Assembly: GCF_018617875.1 (NCBI RefSeq)
Contig: NZ_JACSKZ010000008.1
Coordinates: 1-43,630 of the forward strand
Length of the DNA: 43,630 bases
DNA from: Exiguobacterium algae
Lineage (GTDB): Bacteria; Bacillota; Bacilli; Exiguobacteriales; Exiguobacteriaceae
Direction: 5' to 3'
A program made the translations under genes and the position numbers. This document shows, one piece after another, positions 13,107 to 23,654 of this stretch. Under the pieces are notes generated by a model that was given only the letters and a program-made list of their open reading frames with translations, had not been told where the DNA came from and did not search any database. The number at the start of each line of letters is the position of its first letter. Within the stretch, counting starts at the first letter, position 1.

Positions 13107-13139
13107 GAGGCGGATGCATTGGCAGCTGCTTCTTTTTTT
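13107..13139 (+). terminator. veg terminator
   Basis: GAGGCGGATGC pairs with GCAGCTGCTTC (two wobbles, one mismatch) around ATTG, followed by seven T's. Confidence 0.85.
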
Positions 13140-13155
13140 GTGCGCCCTTTTACGG

Positions 13156-13167
13156 TACAATGTCGAA
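13156..13167 (+). promoter_or_regulatory. ispE -10 element abutting a Spo0A-box match
   Basis: TACAAT at 13156-13161 could be the -10 for ispE, though no convincing -35 is present in the T-rich stretch before it. It runs directly into TGTCGAA at 13161-13167, an exact 0A-box heptamer. A single site may be chance. Confidence 0.3.
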
Positions 13168-13195
13168 CAGGAGACATAAGGGAAGGGTGAACGTG

Positions 13196-14059
13196 ATGCG
13201 CACGATTAGTGTGAAGGCCCCGGCGAAAATCAACTTGACGCTTGATGTCCTTGGTAAGAGACCGGACGGCTATCATGAAGTAGAAATGGTAATGACAACA
13301 GTAGACTTGGCGGACCGGTTGGAACTGACCGTCCTTGATACAGACGAAATTCGTATTCATTCGGAGCACGCCTACGTGCCAAATGATCACCGGAATTTAG
13401 CTTATCGTGCAGCTGAGTTGTTGCGCGAGCGCTTCAAAATCGAACAAGGTGTTGAAATCGTGTTGGAAAAGCAAATTCCTGTAGCGGCTGGTCTTGCGGG
13501 CGGGTCGAGTGACGCGGCAGCAACACTTCGTGGCATGAATGAGCTATTTGATCTGGGGCTGTCTCTTGAAGAGCTGGCGGAGCTAGGTGCTGAAATCGGT
13601 TCGGATGTTTCGTTCTGTGTGATGGGTGGTACAGCCATCGCACGGGGACGTGGTGAACAGTTAGAAATGATTCCGGCCCCACCACCGTGCTATGTCGTGT
13701 TAGGGAAACCGAAAATCGGTGTCTCAACAGCGGACGTGTATCGTTCGGTGAACATGGACGAAGTCGTCCATCCAAATACGGATGCCATGGTAGAAGCGAT
13801 TCGTCAAAAAGATTTTAGAGGGATTTGTGAGCAGTTAGGTAACGCGCTTGAAAGCGTCACGTTACGGCTTCATCCTGAAGTAAAGCAAATCAAAGAGACA
13901 ATGCGTCACTGTGGTGCTGATGGTGTATTGATGAGCGGAAGCGGTCCGACGGTATTCGCATTGATTGAGCATGAGCAAAAAGCACATCGCGTGTACAATG
14001 GATTGAAAGGTTTTTGCCCAGAAGTATTTGTCGTTCGGATTCTCGGCAAAAGGCATTGA
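13196..14059 (+). CDS. ispE: 4-diphosphocytidyl-2-C-methyl-D-erythritol kinase
   Basis: A GHMP kinase of the non-mevalonate isoprenoid pathway, phosphorylating CDP-methylerythritol at the 2-hydroxyl. The 287-residue protein starts with the conserved [28 protein letters not shown], has the ATP-binding glycine-rich loop [19 protein letters not shown], and motif III as [12 protein letters not shown]. The ATG at 13196 has an AAGGG ribosome site 8-9 bases upstream; a longer frame from 13103 runs through the veg terminator and is not credible. It shows that the cell uses the MEP pathway. Confidence 0.96.
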   Translation: MRTISVKAPAKINLTLDVLGKRPDGYHEVEMVMTTVDLADRLELTVLDTDEIRIHSEHAYVPNDHRNLAYRAAELLRERFKIEQGVEIVLEKQIPVAAGLAGGSSDAAATLRGMNELFDLGLSLEELAELGAEIGSDVSFCVMGGTAIARGRGEQLEMIPAPPPCYVVLGKPKIGVSTADVYRSVNMDEVVHPNTDAMVEAIRQKDFRGICEQLGNALESVTLRLHPEVKQIKETMRHCGADGVLMSGSGPTVFALIEHEQKAHRVYNGLKGFCPEVFVVRILGKRH

Positions 14060-14104
14060 ATAAAAACGAATGAAAATGGTATATTTTGTTTAGAACATTC
14101 GTTT
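14056..14104 (+). promoter_or_regulatory. purR promoter with inverted PurBox-like repeat
   Basis: TTGAAT and TATATT lie 18 bases apart just after ispE. A perfect 9-bp inverted repeat, AAACGAATG (14064-14072) and CATTCGTTT (14096-14104), places two PurBox-like CGAA cores facing each other 27 bases apart around the -10. This fits autoregulation by PurR, as in Bacillus, although the cores read CGAAT rather than CGAAC. Confidence 0.6.
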
Positions 14105-14132
14105 ATTAACGATAATATGAAGGAGAATCCGT

Positions 14133-14957
14133 ATGAAAATTCGTAGAAGCGGTCGTCTTGTTGATATGACGCGCTATTTGTTAGATCATCCGCACCAACT
14201 TGTGTCATTATCCATGTTTTCGAGTCGTTATAAAGCAGCAAAATCTTCAATCAGCGAAGACCTTGTGATTGTGAGTGAAATGTTGTCACATGACGGTATC
14301 GGGAAATTAGTTACCGTTCCCGGCGCCGCTGGCGGTGTGATGTTCATTCCGGGGTGGAGCAAAGACAAGTCACTCGATATGATTGATGCGTTATGCGATC
14401 AACTGTCTAAACCGGAACGCTTACTTCCGGGGGGATATCTTTACTTAACGGATGTGCTTGGAAATCCGAGTCAAGTCAAGCCGATGGGACAAGTGTTTGC
14501 GTCTGTATTTGCGGATCGGAAAGTGGATGTCGTCATGACAATCGCAACGAAAGGAATTCCGCTCGCTTACGCAGTGGCGGAACAACTTGGGGTACCGTTT
14601 GTCATTGTACGTTCGGATAGCCGTGTGACAGAAGGATCGACCGTCAGTATCAACTACGTGTCCGGCTCCTCTAAAGCGATTCGGACGATGGCACTTGCAC
14701 GTCGCAGTTTGCCGCGTGGTGCGAACGTTCTATTGATTGATGACTTTATGAAAGCCGGCGGTACGATTCGTGGGATGATGAGTTTGTTGAACGAGTTTGA
14801 GGCGAATCTCGCGGGGGTTGGCGTTTTGATGGAAGCTGAAGGAGCCGAGAAAAAGATGGTCAGTGAGTATGTCAGCCTGATGAAGTTGACAAACGTAGAT
14901 TCTGACGAGGGGCTCGTCACGATTTCAAGAGGAAATGTCGAACAGTTCTTAAAGTGA
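14133..14957 (+). CDS. purR: Purine operon repressor PurR
   Basis: The Gram-positive PurR, 274 residues: an N-terminal winged helix (RLVDMTRYLLDHPHQLVSLSMFSSRY..., about residues 1-75) and a C-terminal type I phosphoribosyltransferase-like domain that senses PRPP rather than catalysing. The PRPP loop is VLLIDDFMKAGGTIRG and the flexible-loop region is RRSLPRGA. It represses purine synthesis genes when PRPP is low. AAGGAGA precedes the ATG. In B. subtilis ridA (yabJ) follows in the same operon; here the next gene is spoVG with its own promoter. Confidence 0.96.
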   Translation: MKIRRSGRLVDMTRYLLDHPHQLVSLSMFSSRYKAAKSSISEDLVIVSEMLSHDGIGKLVTVPGAAGGVMFIPGWSKDKSLDMIDALCDQLSKPERLLPGGYLYLTDVLGNPSQVKPMGQVFASVFADRKVDVVMTIATKGIPLAYAVAEQLGVPFVIVRSDSRVTEGSTVSINYVSGSSKAIRTMALARRSLPRGANVLLIDDFMKAGGTIRGMMSLLNEFEANLAGVGVLMEAEGAEKKMVSEYVSLMKLTNVDSDEGLVTISRGNVEQFLK

Positions 14958-14986
14958 TTGGCAAAATTTTGATTTCGTTTTATGAT
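14958..14986 (+). promoter_or_regulatory. spoVG promoter
   Basis: TTGGCA and TATGAT with 17-base spacing start right after the purR stop. This looks like a sigma-A promoter. The AGGAATT/GAAT elements of the sigma-H promoter used by B. subtilis spoVG were not found. Confidence 0.7.
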
Positions 14987-15094
14987 AAGAAAGTAAACAA
15001 CAATCACTTATATAGTCATGACACTCGTTTTTTCAACTGAACCTTGCAGAAGGCACACCATGACGTAGACAACGATGAAAAGGGGACGCGAAAC

Positions 15095-15394
15095 ATGCAG
15101 ATCACAGACGTAAAAATTCGCAAAGTTGCGACGGAAGGCAGAATGAAAGCTCTAGCCTCAATCACACTTGACCATGAATTCGTTGTACACGACCTTCGAA
15201 TCATCGAAGGAAGTAGCGGTTTGTTTGTCGCCATGCCGAGCAAACGAACGCCAGAGGGGATTTTCCGGGATATTGCCCATCCGATTAATGGAGAAATGCG
15301 GAAAAAGGTAGAAATAGCTGTGTTAGAGTGCTATGCCGACACAGACGTAGAGGCATTTGAATCTCAGGAAGTTACTTTTGAAACAAATGAATGA
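15095..15394 (+). CDS. spoVG: SpoVG, RNA/DNA-binding regulator
   Basis: A 99-residue nucleic-acid-binding protein. Named for a sporulation phenotype, it is also kept in non-sporulating Listeria and Staphylococcus, where it affects virulence, capsule and cell division. The sequence is typical: [11 protein letters not shown], then [23 protein letters not shown] and [22 protein letters not shown]. The ATG at 15095 follows an AAAAGGGG ribosome site. A terminator follows. Its presence here does not by itself imply spore formation. Confidence 0.97.
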   Translation: MQITDVKIRKVATEGRMKALASITLDHEFVVHDLRIIEGSSGLFVAMPSKRTPEGIFRDIAHPINGEMRKKVEIAVLECYADTDVEAFESQEVTFETNE

Positions 15395-15401
15395 GTTTAA
15401 A

Positions 15402-15432
15402 CAGCGGTCGGTAATCCTTCCGCTGCTTTTTT
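15402..15432 (+). terminator. spoVG terminator
   Basis: CAGCGG and CCGCTG form the lower stem with GG/CC pairs above and a TAAT loop, followed by CTTTTTT. Confidence 0.82.
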
Positions 15433-15463
15433 GCGTTTGATTGGTTACGGATTAGTACAACTG

Positions 15464-15492
15464 TTGAAACGAAGGCACGGTTTCGATATAGT
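15464..15492 (+). promoter_or_regulatory. glmU-prs promoter
   Basis: TTGAAA and TATAGT with 17-base spacing lie about 85 bases before the glmU start codon. Confidence 0.72.
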
Positions 15493-15538
15493 AGAAACGG
15501 TGTAAATAGGATTTAGTTATGGAAAAGCCGAACTATAG

Positions 15539-16933
<1,395 letters not shown>

Positions 16934-16978
16934 CTTGCTGCCAATCATTATGGAAAACGATGGAGGAGAATCCTAAAC

Positions 16979-17935
16979 ATGTCTACTGTATACGAACGAG
17001 AAATTCGTCTATTTAGCTTAAACTCGAACCGCCCGCTTGCTGAAGAAATCGCGAAAGAAATCGGTGTCCCGCTCAGCGATTGCCAAGTCAAACGTTTCAG
17101 CGACGGTGAACTCTATATCAACATCGAGGAAAGTGTTCGTGGAGATGATGTGTATGTCATCCAATCAACAAGTTCACCTGTAAACGAAACGCTCATGGAG
17201 TTACTCGTTATGATTGATGCACTCAAACGTGCTTCCGTCCGTACGATCAACATCGTGATGCCGTATTATGGGTATGCACGTCAAGACCGTAAAGCACGCT
17301 CACGTGAGCCGATCACGGCGAAACTTGTCGCTGATCTTCTTACGGTGGCCGGGGCGACACGCGTCATCACAATGGACTTGCATGCAGCGCAAATCCAAGG
17401 ATTCTTCAATATTCCGGTTGACCAATTACTCGGTGTGCCGCTCATCTCGACTTACTTTGAAACAGAAGAGTTTCAAGCGAAAGATATCGTGGTCGTCTCT
17501 CCAGACCACGGTGGTGTGACGCGTGCACGTAAATTGGCAGAACGTTTGAAAGCTCCGATTGCCATCATCGATAAGCGTCGTCCGAAAGCGAACGTCGCTG
17601 AAGTGATGAACATCGTCGGAAGCGTTGAAGGCAAAACGGCGATTTTGATTGATGACATCATCGATACGGCCGGAACAATCACTCTTGCAGCAGATGCGAT
17701 TGTCGAAGCGGGTGCGAAAGAAGTATACGCTTCTTGTACACACCCAGTGTTGTCTGGTCCGGCGATGGAGCGCATCGACAACTCATCCATTAAAGAGTTG
17801 GTTGTCTTGAACACGATTGACTTAACAGGTCGTCCATGTTCAAGCAAAATCAAGCAAATGTCGGTTGCCCATTTGCTTGGCGAAGCGATCATGCGTGTAC
17901 ATGAACACAAATCGGTTAGTACACTATTTGATTAA
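16979..17935 (+). CDS. prs: Ribose-phosphate pyrophosphokinase
   Basis: Makes PRPP, the precursor for nucleotides, histidine and tryptophan and the effector sensed by PurR. The 318-residue class I enzyme shows [14 protein letters not shown], the hexamer-type ATP-loop region [25 protein letters not shown], and the PRPP-binding motif [21 protein letters not shown] precedes the ATG. A terminator closes the glmU-prs unit. The general-stress ribosomal protein gene ctc (rplY), which follows prs in B. subtilis, is absent. Confidence 0.97.
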   Translation: MSTVYEREIRLFSLNSNRPLAEEIAKEIGVPLSDCQVKRFSDGELYINIEESVRGDDVYVIQSTSSPVNETLMELLVMIDALKRASVRTINIVMPYYGYARQDRKARSREPITAKLVADLLTVAGATRVITMDLHAAQIQGFFNIPVDQLLGVPLISTYFETEEFQAKDIVVVSPDHGGVTRARKLAERLKAPIAIIDKRRPKANVAEVMNIVGSVEGKTAILIDDIIDTAGTITLAADAIVEAGAKEVYASCTHPVLSGPAMERIDNSSIKELVVLNTIDLTGRPCSSKIKQMSVAHLLGEAIMRVHEHKSVSTLFD

Positions 17936-17943
17936 AAAAACGA

Positions 17944-17973
17944 GGCCCGGAGGCATTCGCCTTTGGGCTTTTT
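17944..17973 (+). terminator. prs terminator
   Basis: GCCCGGAGGC pairs with GCCTTTGGGC (two wobbles) around ATTC, followed by six T's. Confidence 0.93.
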
Positions 17974-17991
17974 TGTTCAGGAGGAAAGACT

Positions 17992-18549
17992 ATGAAATGT
18001 ATTGTCGGTCTCGGGAACCCCGGTAAAAAATATGAAATGACACGACACAACATCGGGTTTTTGGCGATTGATCGCCTGGCGGAGAAACATGGTATTCCAT
18101 TAAACGAAGCGAAGTTTAATGCCTTGATGGGAACGGGAAGAATCAATGGTGAACGTGTCGTTCTCGTTAAACCGCTCACCTACATGAACTTGTCGGGTGA
18201 GGCCGTACGTCCGATTTTAGATTATTATAAGATTGAGATTGAAGATTTACTCGTGATTTACGACGATTTGGATATGGTACCTGGAAAACTTCGCTTCCGT
18301 CCAAAAGGGAGTGCAGGCGGACATAATGGGATCAAGTCGTTAATCCAACATCTAGGGACGGCCGACTTCAAACGATTGAAACTCGGCATCGGTCGACCGC
18401 CTCACCCGATCAAAGTTGTGGATTGGGTGCTCATGAATTACCGGAAAGAGGATATGGTTTCGTTAAATGAAACGTTAGACATGGCGGTATCTGCGGCTAC
18501 GGATTTTGTAGATACGGAATGGATCGCGTTGATGAATCGATATAACTAA
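17992..18549 (+). CDS. pth: Peptidyl-tRNA hydrolase
   Basis: Releases tRNA from peptidyl-tRNAs that fall off the ribosome; essential in most bacteria. The 185-residue protein has the family start CIVGLGNPGKKYEMTRHNIGF with catalytic His19, the KPLTYMNLSGEAV motif, and LVIYDDLDMVPGKLRFRPKGSAGGHNGIKSL with the catalytic Asp in YDDLD. GGAGGAAAGACT precedes the ATG at 17992. It lies between two terminators; no good promoter was identified in the 18-base gap, so read-through from prs may drive it. Confidence 0.96.
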   Translation: MKCIVGLGNPGKKYEMTRHNIGFLAIDRLAEKHGIPLNEAKFNALMGTGRINGERVVLVKPLTYMNLSGEAVRPILDYYKIEIEDLLVIYDDLDMVPGKLRFRPKGSAGGHNGIKSLIQHLGTADFKRLKLGIGRPPHPIKVVDWVLMNYRKEDMVSLNETLDMAVSAATDFVDTEWIALMNRYN

Positions 18550-18570
18550 AGGGTCTGCGTACCCTTTTTT
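18548..18570 (+). terminator. pth terminator
   Basis: AAAGGGT and ACCCTTT form a 7-bp stem with a 6-base loop, followed by T's. It is short and fairly weak, and begins at the pth stop codon. Confidence 0.75.
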
Positions 18571-18594
18571 GTCGTATGAGTTGGAGGAAAACAG

Positions 18595-21500
18595 ATGAAC
18601 GCTTTAGAAAAATTTATGGTGACGTTGCCGGAGACAAATGTGATTCGGGACCGGCTTCAGAAAGTCGATCGCCAACTGGTTACGGGATTGACGACGAGTG
18701 CCAAAGCACTTGTATTGGCAGGTTTAGTGAAATCCTCATCGCGCCGCCTCGTCGTGGTCACCCACAATATGTATCAGGCTCAAAAGATGTTTGATCAACT
18801 GGAGTCCTTGATCGGTCCGGACAAGACGCTGTTGTATCCGATTGATGAAACGTTGGCCGGGGAGCTTTCCTTGACATCTAGTCCGGAATTACTTGCAGCA
18901 CGAATCGACGCCAGAACACGTCTCCTCGACCAAACAGGAGGCGTTGTTGTCGTGCCACTCGGAGGGTTACGCCGATTTATACCGGCCCCGCATGATTGGG
19001 AGGCGAGTCGAATCCTCATAAAACCGGGACAACATCTTGATTTGTCCTTATTTGCCGCGCAGTTGTCTGCGAATGGTTATGAACGGACCGCGACCGTCAC
19101 GACGCCAGGCGAGTTCTCGGTGCGGGGAAGTATTTTAGATGTGTACCCCTTGACGGAGTCACGGCCGTACCGAATTGATTTATTCGACACAGAAGTCGAT
19201 TCGATTTTTACGTTCGATGCAGAAACACAGCGTTCGCTCGGCGTGGTCGCTGAAGCATGCATCACTCCTGCAACGGAATTTGTTGCAACGAAGGAGCAAC
19301 GGATGCAAGCCGGAAAAGCGTTACGGAAGCAGTACGAACGAACGCGGGAACTCATTGAAAATGAAGTGATTCGTCAAGCGCTTGAAGAAGGGATTGCTCT
19401 CGATTTAGAACGATTAGAGCGAGGTGAACTCCCGGACAAAGTTGGCAAATATTCTCCGCTCCTCTATTCGTCAACGTTACTTGATTATATTGGAGAAGAT
19501 GCGGTCCTCATTCTGGATGAAGTGGCCCGGATTGAAGATGCGGCGGACGTACAGGATCGCGAAGAAGCAGAATGGTTCTCTTCACTCATCGAGAAGGGGG
19601 AGGCTGTAAGCAATTACACCCTTTCTGTCCCGATGCATAAAGTGTTCCGAGACCTTAAACAAGTCGCATTTTCACTGTTGCCGTCTCGACGCTCCGGGAT
19701 TCCGGAGGCGGATACAGTCCATTTGAGTTGCAGACCTTTACCGGCATTCCATGGACAAATGCACTTGTTGAAGCAGGAAGTCGAGCGTTGGCAACAAGGT
19801 GACCACCGAATCGTCTTTTTGGCCGGCGATAAATCACGTGCGGATAAAGTGGAAGCCTTGCTTGCGGATTACGGGATTTCTTCGACGTTTATGAATGTGG
19901 ATGGCGAGCTCGAGCCAAGACGGGTCTCGATCATCATCGGTCAGACGGAAGGCGGATTTGAGCTGTCAACGAGCCGTCTCGTCGTGGTATCGGAAGACGA
20001 GTTGTTTAAGCGTGTCACAAAGCGGAGACGCCAAACGAAAAATCTGACGAACGCAGAGCGGATTAAGAGTTATCAGGAATTAAAGCCGAATGACTATGTG
20101 GTTCATGTCCATCACGGAATCGGGAAGTATTTAGGCATCAAAACGATCGAAGTCGGTGGAATCCATCAAGATTATCTTCATCTGGTTTATGCCGGTGATG
20201 ACGCCCTCTACGTACCGGTCGACCAAATTGATTTAGTGCAAAAATATGTTGGAGCTGAAGGTAAAGAACCGAAAATATATAAACTGGGTGGCACCGAGTG
20301 GAAGAAAGTAAAATCAAAAGTCGCCAAGTCGGTAGAAGACATTGCGGATGAGTTGATTAAACTGTATGCTGCGCGCGAGGCGTCGGTTGGGTTTGCATTC
20401 CCGCCGGACGATGAGGAAATGGATCAATTTGAAGCATCGTTCCCGTACGCGGAAACCGAAGATCAGGTCCGCTCCATCGCTGAAATCAAAGCGGATATGG
20501 AACGTTCACGGCCAATGGACCGTTTGCTTTGTGGAGACGTTGGTTACGGGAAAACAGAAGTAGCGATTCGAGCAGCCTTTAAAGCGGTGCTGGCAGGAAA
20601 ACAGGTCGCATTTCTTGTGCCAACGACGGTGCTTGCCCAACAACATTACGAGACGATGCTTGAGCGTTTCAGTGAATTTCCGATTAATGTATCAGTCATG
20701 AGTCGTTTCCGGTCGAAGAGTGAGATGACGGCGACGAAAAAAGGGTTGAAAGAAGGGACGATTGATGTCGTTGTCGGGACGCATCGTGTCCTATCAAAAG
20801 ATGTGACGTTCGCTAACCTTGGTCTCGTCATTATCGATGAAGAACAACGGTTCGGAGTGAAGCATAAAGAGCGACTCAAACAGTTGAAGACAAATATCGA
20901 TGTGCTCACACTGACAGCGACCCCAATTCCAAGGACGTTGCACATGTCGATGATCGGCATTCGCGATTTGTCTGTGTTAGAGACACCACCGGAGAACCGA
21001 TACCCGGTTCAGACATATGTCATGGAATATGACGGTATCGTCTTACGTGAAGCGTTGGAGCGAGAATTGGCACGTGGCGGGCAAGCCTTCTTCCTTTATA
21101 ACCGGGTGGAAGGGATCGAACGGAAAGCAGAAGAGATTCGTGCTTTGTTACCGGAAGCCCGCATCGCAACAGCGCACGGACGAATGACAGAGAGTGAGTT
21201 GGAAAGTCAATTGATCAGTTTCTTAGAAGGAGAAGCAGACATCCTGGTTTCCACTACGATTATTGAGACGGGAATCGATATTCCAAACGTAAATACGTTG
21301 ATCGTTCACGATGCGGATAAGATGGGATTGTCGCAATTGTATCAACTCCGCGGTCGGGTCGGTCGTTCCAATCGCATTGCCTATGCCTATTTCACGTATC
21401 GAAAAGATAAACGGTTGACGGAAGTGGCAGAAAGTCGTTTGCAGGCCATCAAAGAATTCACAGAGCTCGGCAGCGGATTTAAAATTGCGATGCGTGATTT

Positions 21501-22122
21501 GTCGATTCGTGGTGCCGGCAACCTGCTTGGTGCGCAACAGTCAGGATTTATCGATTCGGTTGGATTCGACTTGTACTCACAAATGTTGTCTGAAGCCATT
21601 GAAGAGCGGAAAGACCGGATGCGTGGACAAGCCAAGCAAGTCGTATTCAAGCCTGAAATCGCATTCCAGGCAGATGCGTATATTCCGGATGAATACTTGT
21701 CTGATAGCGAGTTGAAAATTGAAATGTACAAACGGTTTAAGTATGTGGATACACCGGAAGCGCTGTTCGCCTTGCAGGACGAGCTGATCGAACGATTCGG
21801 TGAATTCCCTGAACCGGTTGCGCTCCTCATCCAACTGACACGCCTGCGGATTTATGGAGAGCTTGCCAAAGTGACTCGAATCAAACAAACCCCTGGACGA
21901 ATCGAGATTGTGTTGTCTGCCGAGTCCACATCCGCGTTAGACGTCTCTTCCTTTATGGAATGGACGATGCCGCTCGGACGAAAACTCGGAGTAGGACAAG
22001 AAAACGGGGCGTTAAAACTGTCACTTAGTGGTCGAATGCCTCTAACTGAACTATTGAATGATGCCGATACTGTACTTGAAGAGCTGATGAAACGGTTGGT
22101 AGGCGATGCGGTCTCCAAATAA
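18595..22122 (+). CDS. mfd: Transcription-repair coupling factor
   Basis: Displaces RNA polymerase stalled at DNA damage and recruits UvrA. The 1175-residue protein has the UvrB-homology region at the N-terminus (about residues 1-340), the RNA-polymerase-interacting domain around residues 497-560 (NDYVVHVHHGIGKYLGI), the translocase motor with Walker A GDVGYGKTEVA (about 645) and DEEQRFG (from about 747), RecG-like motifs (TATPIPRTLHMS, QLRGRVGRS) and the C-terminal autoinhibitory domain. GGAGGAAAACAG precedes the ATG. In B. subtilis fin lies before it and spoVT after; both are missing. Confidence 0.98.
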   Translation: MNALEKFMVTLPETNVIRDRLQKVDRQLVTGLTTSAKALVLAGLVKSSSRRLVVVTHNMYQAQKMFDQLESLIGPDKTLLYPIDETLAGELSLTSSPELLAARIDARTRLLDQTGGVVVVPLGGLRRFIPAPHDWEASRILIKPGQHLDLSLFAAQLSANGYERTATVTTPGEFSVRGSILDVYPLTESRPYRIDLFDTEVDSIFTFDAETQRSLGVVAEACITPATEFVATKEQRMQAGKALRKQYERTRELIENEVIRQALEEGIALDLERLERGELPDKVGKYSPLLYSSTLLDYIGEDAVLILDEVARIEDAADVQDREEAEWFSSLIEKGEAVSNYTLSVPMHKVFRDLKQVAFSLLPSRRSGIPEADTVHLSCRPLPAFHGQMHLLKQEVERWQQGDHRIVFLAGDKSRADKVEALLADYGISSTFMNVDGELEPRRVSIIIGQTEGGFELSTSRLVVVSEDELFKRVTKRRRQTKNLTNAERIKSYQELKPNDYVVHVHHGIGKYLGIKTIEVGGIHQDYLHLVYAGDDALYVPVDQIDLVQKYVGAEGKEPKIYKLGGTEWKKVKSKVAKSVEDIADELIKLYAAREASVGFAFPPDDEEMDQFEASFPYAETEDQVRSIAEIKADMERSRPMDRLLCGDVGYGKTEVAIRAAFKAVLAGKQVAFLVPTTVLAQQHYETMLERFSEFPINVSVMSRFRSKSEMTATKKGLKEGTIDVVVGTHRVLSKDVTFANLGLVIIDEEQRFGVKHKERLKQLKTNIDVLTLTATPIPRTLHMSMIGIRDLSVLETPPENRYPVQTYVMEYDGIVLREALERELARGGQAFFLYNRVEGIERKAEEIRALLPEARIATAHGRMTESELESQLISFLEGEADILVSTTIIETGIDIPNVNTLIVHDADKMGLSQLYQLRGRVGRSNRIAYAYFTYRKDKRLTEVAESRLQAIKEFTELGSGFKIAMRDLSIRGAGNLLGAQQSGFIDSVGFDLYSQMLSEAIEERKDRMRGQAKQVVFKPEIAFQADAYIPDEYLSDSELKIEMYKRFKYVDTPEALFALQDELIERFGEFPEPVALLIQLTRLRIYGELAKVTRIKQTPGRIEIVLSAESTSALDVSSFMEWTMPLGRKLGVGQENGALKLSLSGRMPLTELLNDADTVLEELMKRLVGDAVSK

Positions 22123-23653
22123 ATTCACACAGGGAGTCGTGTTGTTTGCGCTCGCGGGATACGTGTCGAAGCTGATCAGCTTTGCCTACCGGGTCCCTTA
22201 TCAAAATATTGCGGGAGACTTCGGGTTATATGCGTATCAAACGGTCTATCCGTTTGCGGCGATCGTGGCATCCCTTGGCATCTATGCCATGCCTGTCGTC
22301 ATCGCAAAAATTGGTGTCGGGGCGAAAGGTCCACAGCAAAAACAAGAAATATTATGGGGTAGTTTTTATGCGCTGTTCACACTGGCGGCCATTTTAGTCG
22401 CCCTCGTATGGGAAATGGCGCCGGCAATCGGGTCCTTGCTTGGCGATGAACAACTCGCACCGGCACTTCGCGTGATTAGCCTCAGTTATTTGCTCATGCC
22501 GGCCTTGGCTGTGTTGCGTGGTTCCTTTCAGGCTGTCGACGACTTGAGACCGAGTGCATGGTCGCAAGTGCTTGAGAATTTGACGCGGGTTACTGTCATG
22601 CTGACGCTTTTATTTATTGGTGTGAGGATGGGGAAAGACGCCTACGAGCTTAGTCAATACGCCTATATGGCGGCGCTCGTAGGAGGTGTCGTGGCAATCG
22701 TCTTTTTAACGTATCAGACAAAAAGTCTTCGTGTCGTCAACGTATCCTGGTCCACATTCCGGCGTGTCCTGCGTTTGCTTGTGACGACCGGATTTGCGGT
22801 CGGATTCGCTTCGCTCGGTATACTTTGGATGCAACTGGTCGATTCCTTTACTATCGTGAATTTGATGGGAGGCAGTTACGAGGCGAAAGTGAGTAAAGGG
22901 GTGTTTGATCGGGGATACCCGCTCGTTCAATTTGCGATTCTCTTTACAACAACGATTGGAATGGCGAGTGTGCCGAACCTCGTGCGGCATTTTCGGGCTG
23001 GTCATATTCAAAAAACGACTCAGGGGTTACGTTCTATGATTCGCGTGACGACAACTGTGGCGGCAGCGGCGACGATTGGTTTGATGGGCGTGATGTTACC
23101 GTTGAATATCTCGCTTTTTGAGGACGAGTCAGGAACACAAGCGCTCATCTTGCTCGCCACGAGTACGTTTGCCGCTTCTCTGGCAGTCGTCAGCATGACT
23201 TGTCTGCAAGCAATCGATCGCGAATGGGTGGCCGCGCGTGGCATGGTTTTAGCGATTGTAGTGAAAAGTGTGATGAACGGATGGTTAGTTCCGTCGTATG
23301 GGATTTCCGGGGCGGCAATCGGAACGTCGATTGCTTTTCTGGCAATGGCTTCGTTCAACTTCAAATCACTCGACCGGTCGATTCCGTTAGGGGCGTTTCG
23401 GTTTGGTCACTACAAGCTATTGATCAAAACTTTGCTACCGATGATTGGGATTTTGGTCGGATTAAACTGGCTCGGTAGCAGATGGATTGATTCACGCATC
23501 GAAGCGTTCGGATGGCTCATTGGTATGGTCATGATCGGAGCTGGTGTGTATATATGGAGACTAGTCAGAACACATGTGTTAACGACAGGGGAATGGGAGT
23601 TGATTCCGTTCGGTAGTCGCTTACTCGATGTATTAGATAAAAAGGAGAACTGA
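22106..23653 (+). CDS. Polysaccharide biosynthesis / lipid flippase family membrane protein (YabM-like)
   Basis: A polytopic membrane protein of 515 residues in the MOP superfamily (MurJ/Wzx/SpoVB-like), with about 14 hydrophobic segments. The family start KFTQGVVLFALAGYVSKLISFAYRVPYQNIAGDFGLYAYQ is clear. Members flip lipid-linked sugars across the membrane. The position between mfd and yabN matches B. subtilis yabM, not the sporulation gene spoVB, so a vegetative role in wall or polysaccharide export is likely but unproven. The ATG at 22106 overlaps the mfd end by 17 bases with only a weak GGTAGG site. Confidence 0.88.
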   Translation: MRSPNKFTQGVVLFALAGYVSKLISFAYRVPYQNIAGDFGLYAYQTVYPFAAIVASLGIYAMPVVIAKIGVGAKGPQQKQEILWGSFYALFTLAAILVALVWEMAPAIGSLLGDEQLAPALRVISLSYLLMPALAVLRGSFQAVDDLRPSAWSQVLENLTRVTVMLTLLFIGVRMGKDAYELSQYAYMAALVGGVVAIVFLTYQTKSLRVVNVSWSTFRRVLRLLVTTGFAVGFASLGILWMQLVDSFTIVNLMGGSYEAKVSKGVFDRGYPLVQFAILFTTTIGMASVPNLVRHFRAGHIQKTTQGLRSMIRVTTTVAAAATIGLMGVMLPLNISLFEDESGTQALILLATSTFAASLAVVSMTCLQAIDREWVAARGMVLAIVVKSVMNGWLVPSYGISGAAIGTSIAFLAMASFNFKSLDRSIPLGAFRFGHYKLLIKTLLPMIGILVGLNWLGSRWIDSRIEAFGWLIGMVMIGAGVYIWRLVRTHVLTTGEWELIPFGSRLLDVLDKKEN

Positions 23654-23654
23654 T

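Noticed and set aside
14937-14943. TGTCGAA inside the end of purR as a sixth regulatory 0A box
   Set aside because: It is in coding sequence as part of ordinary codons; the heptamer is expected several times by chance in 43 kb.
22106-23653. Calling the flippase gene spoVB
   Set aside because: Position and context match vegetative yabM; spoVB in Bacillus is at another locus, and other sporulation genes are absent here.
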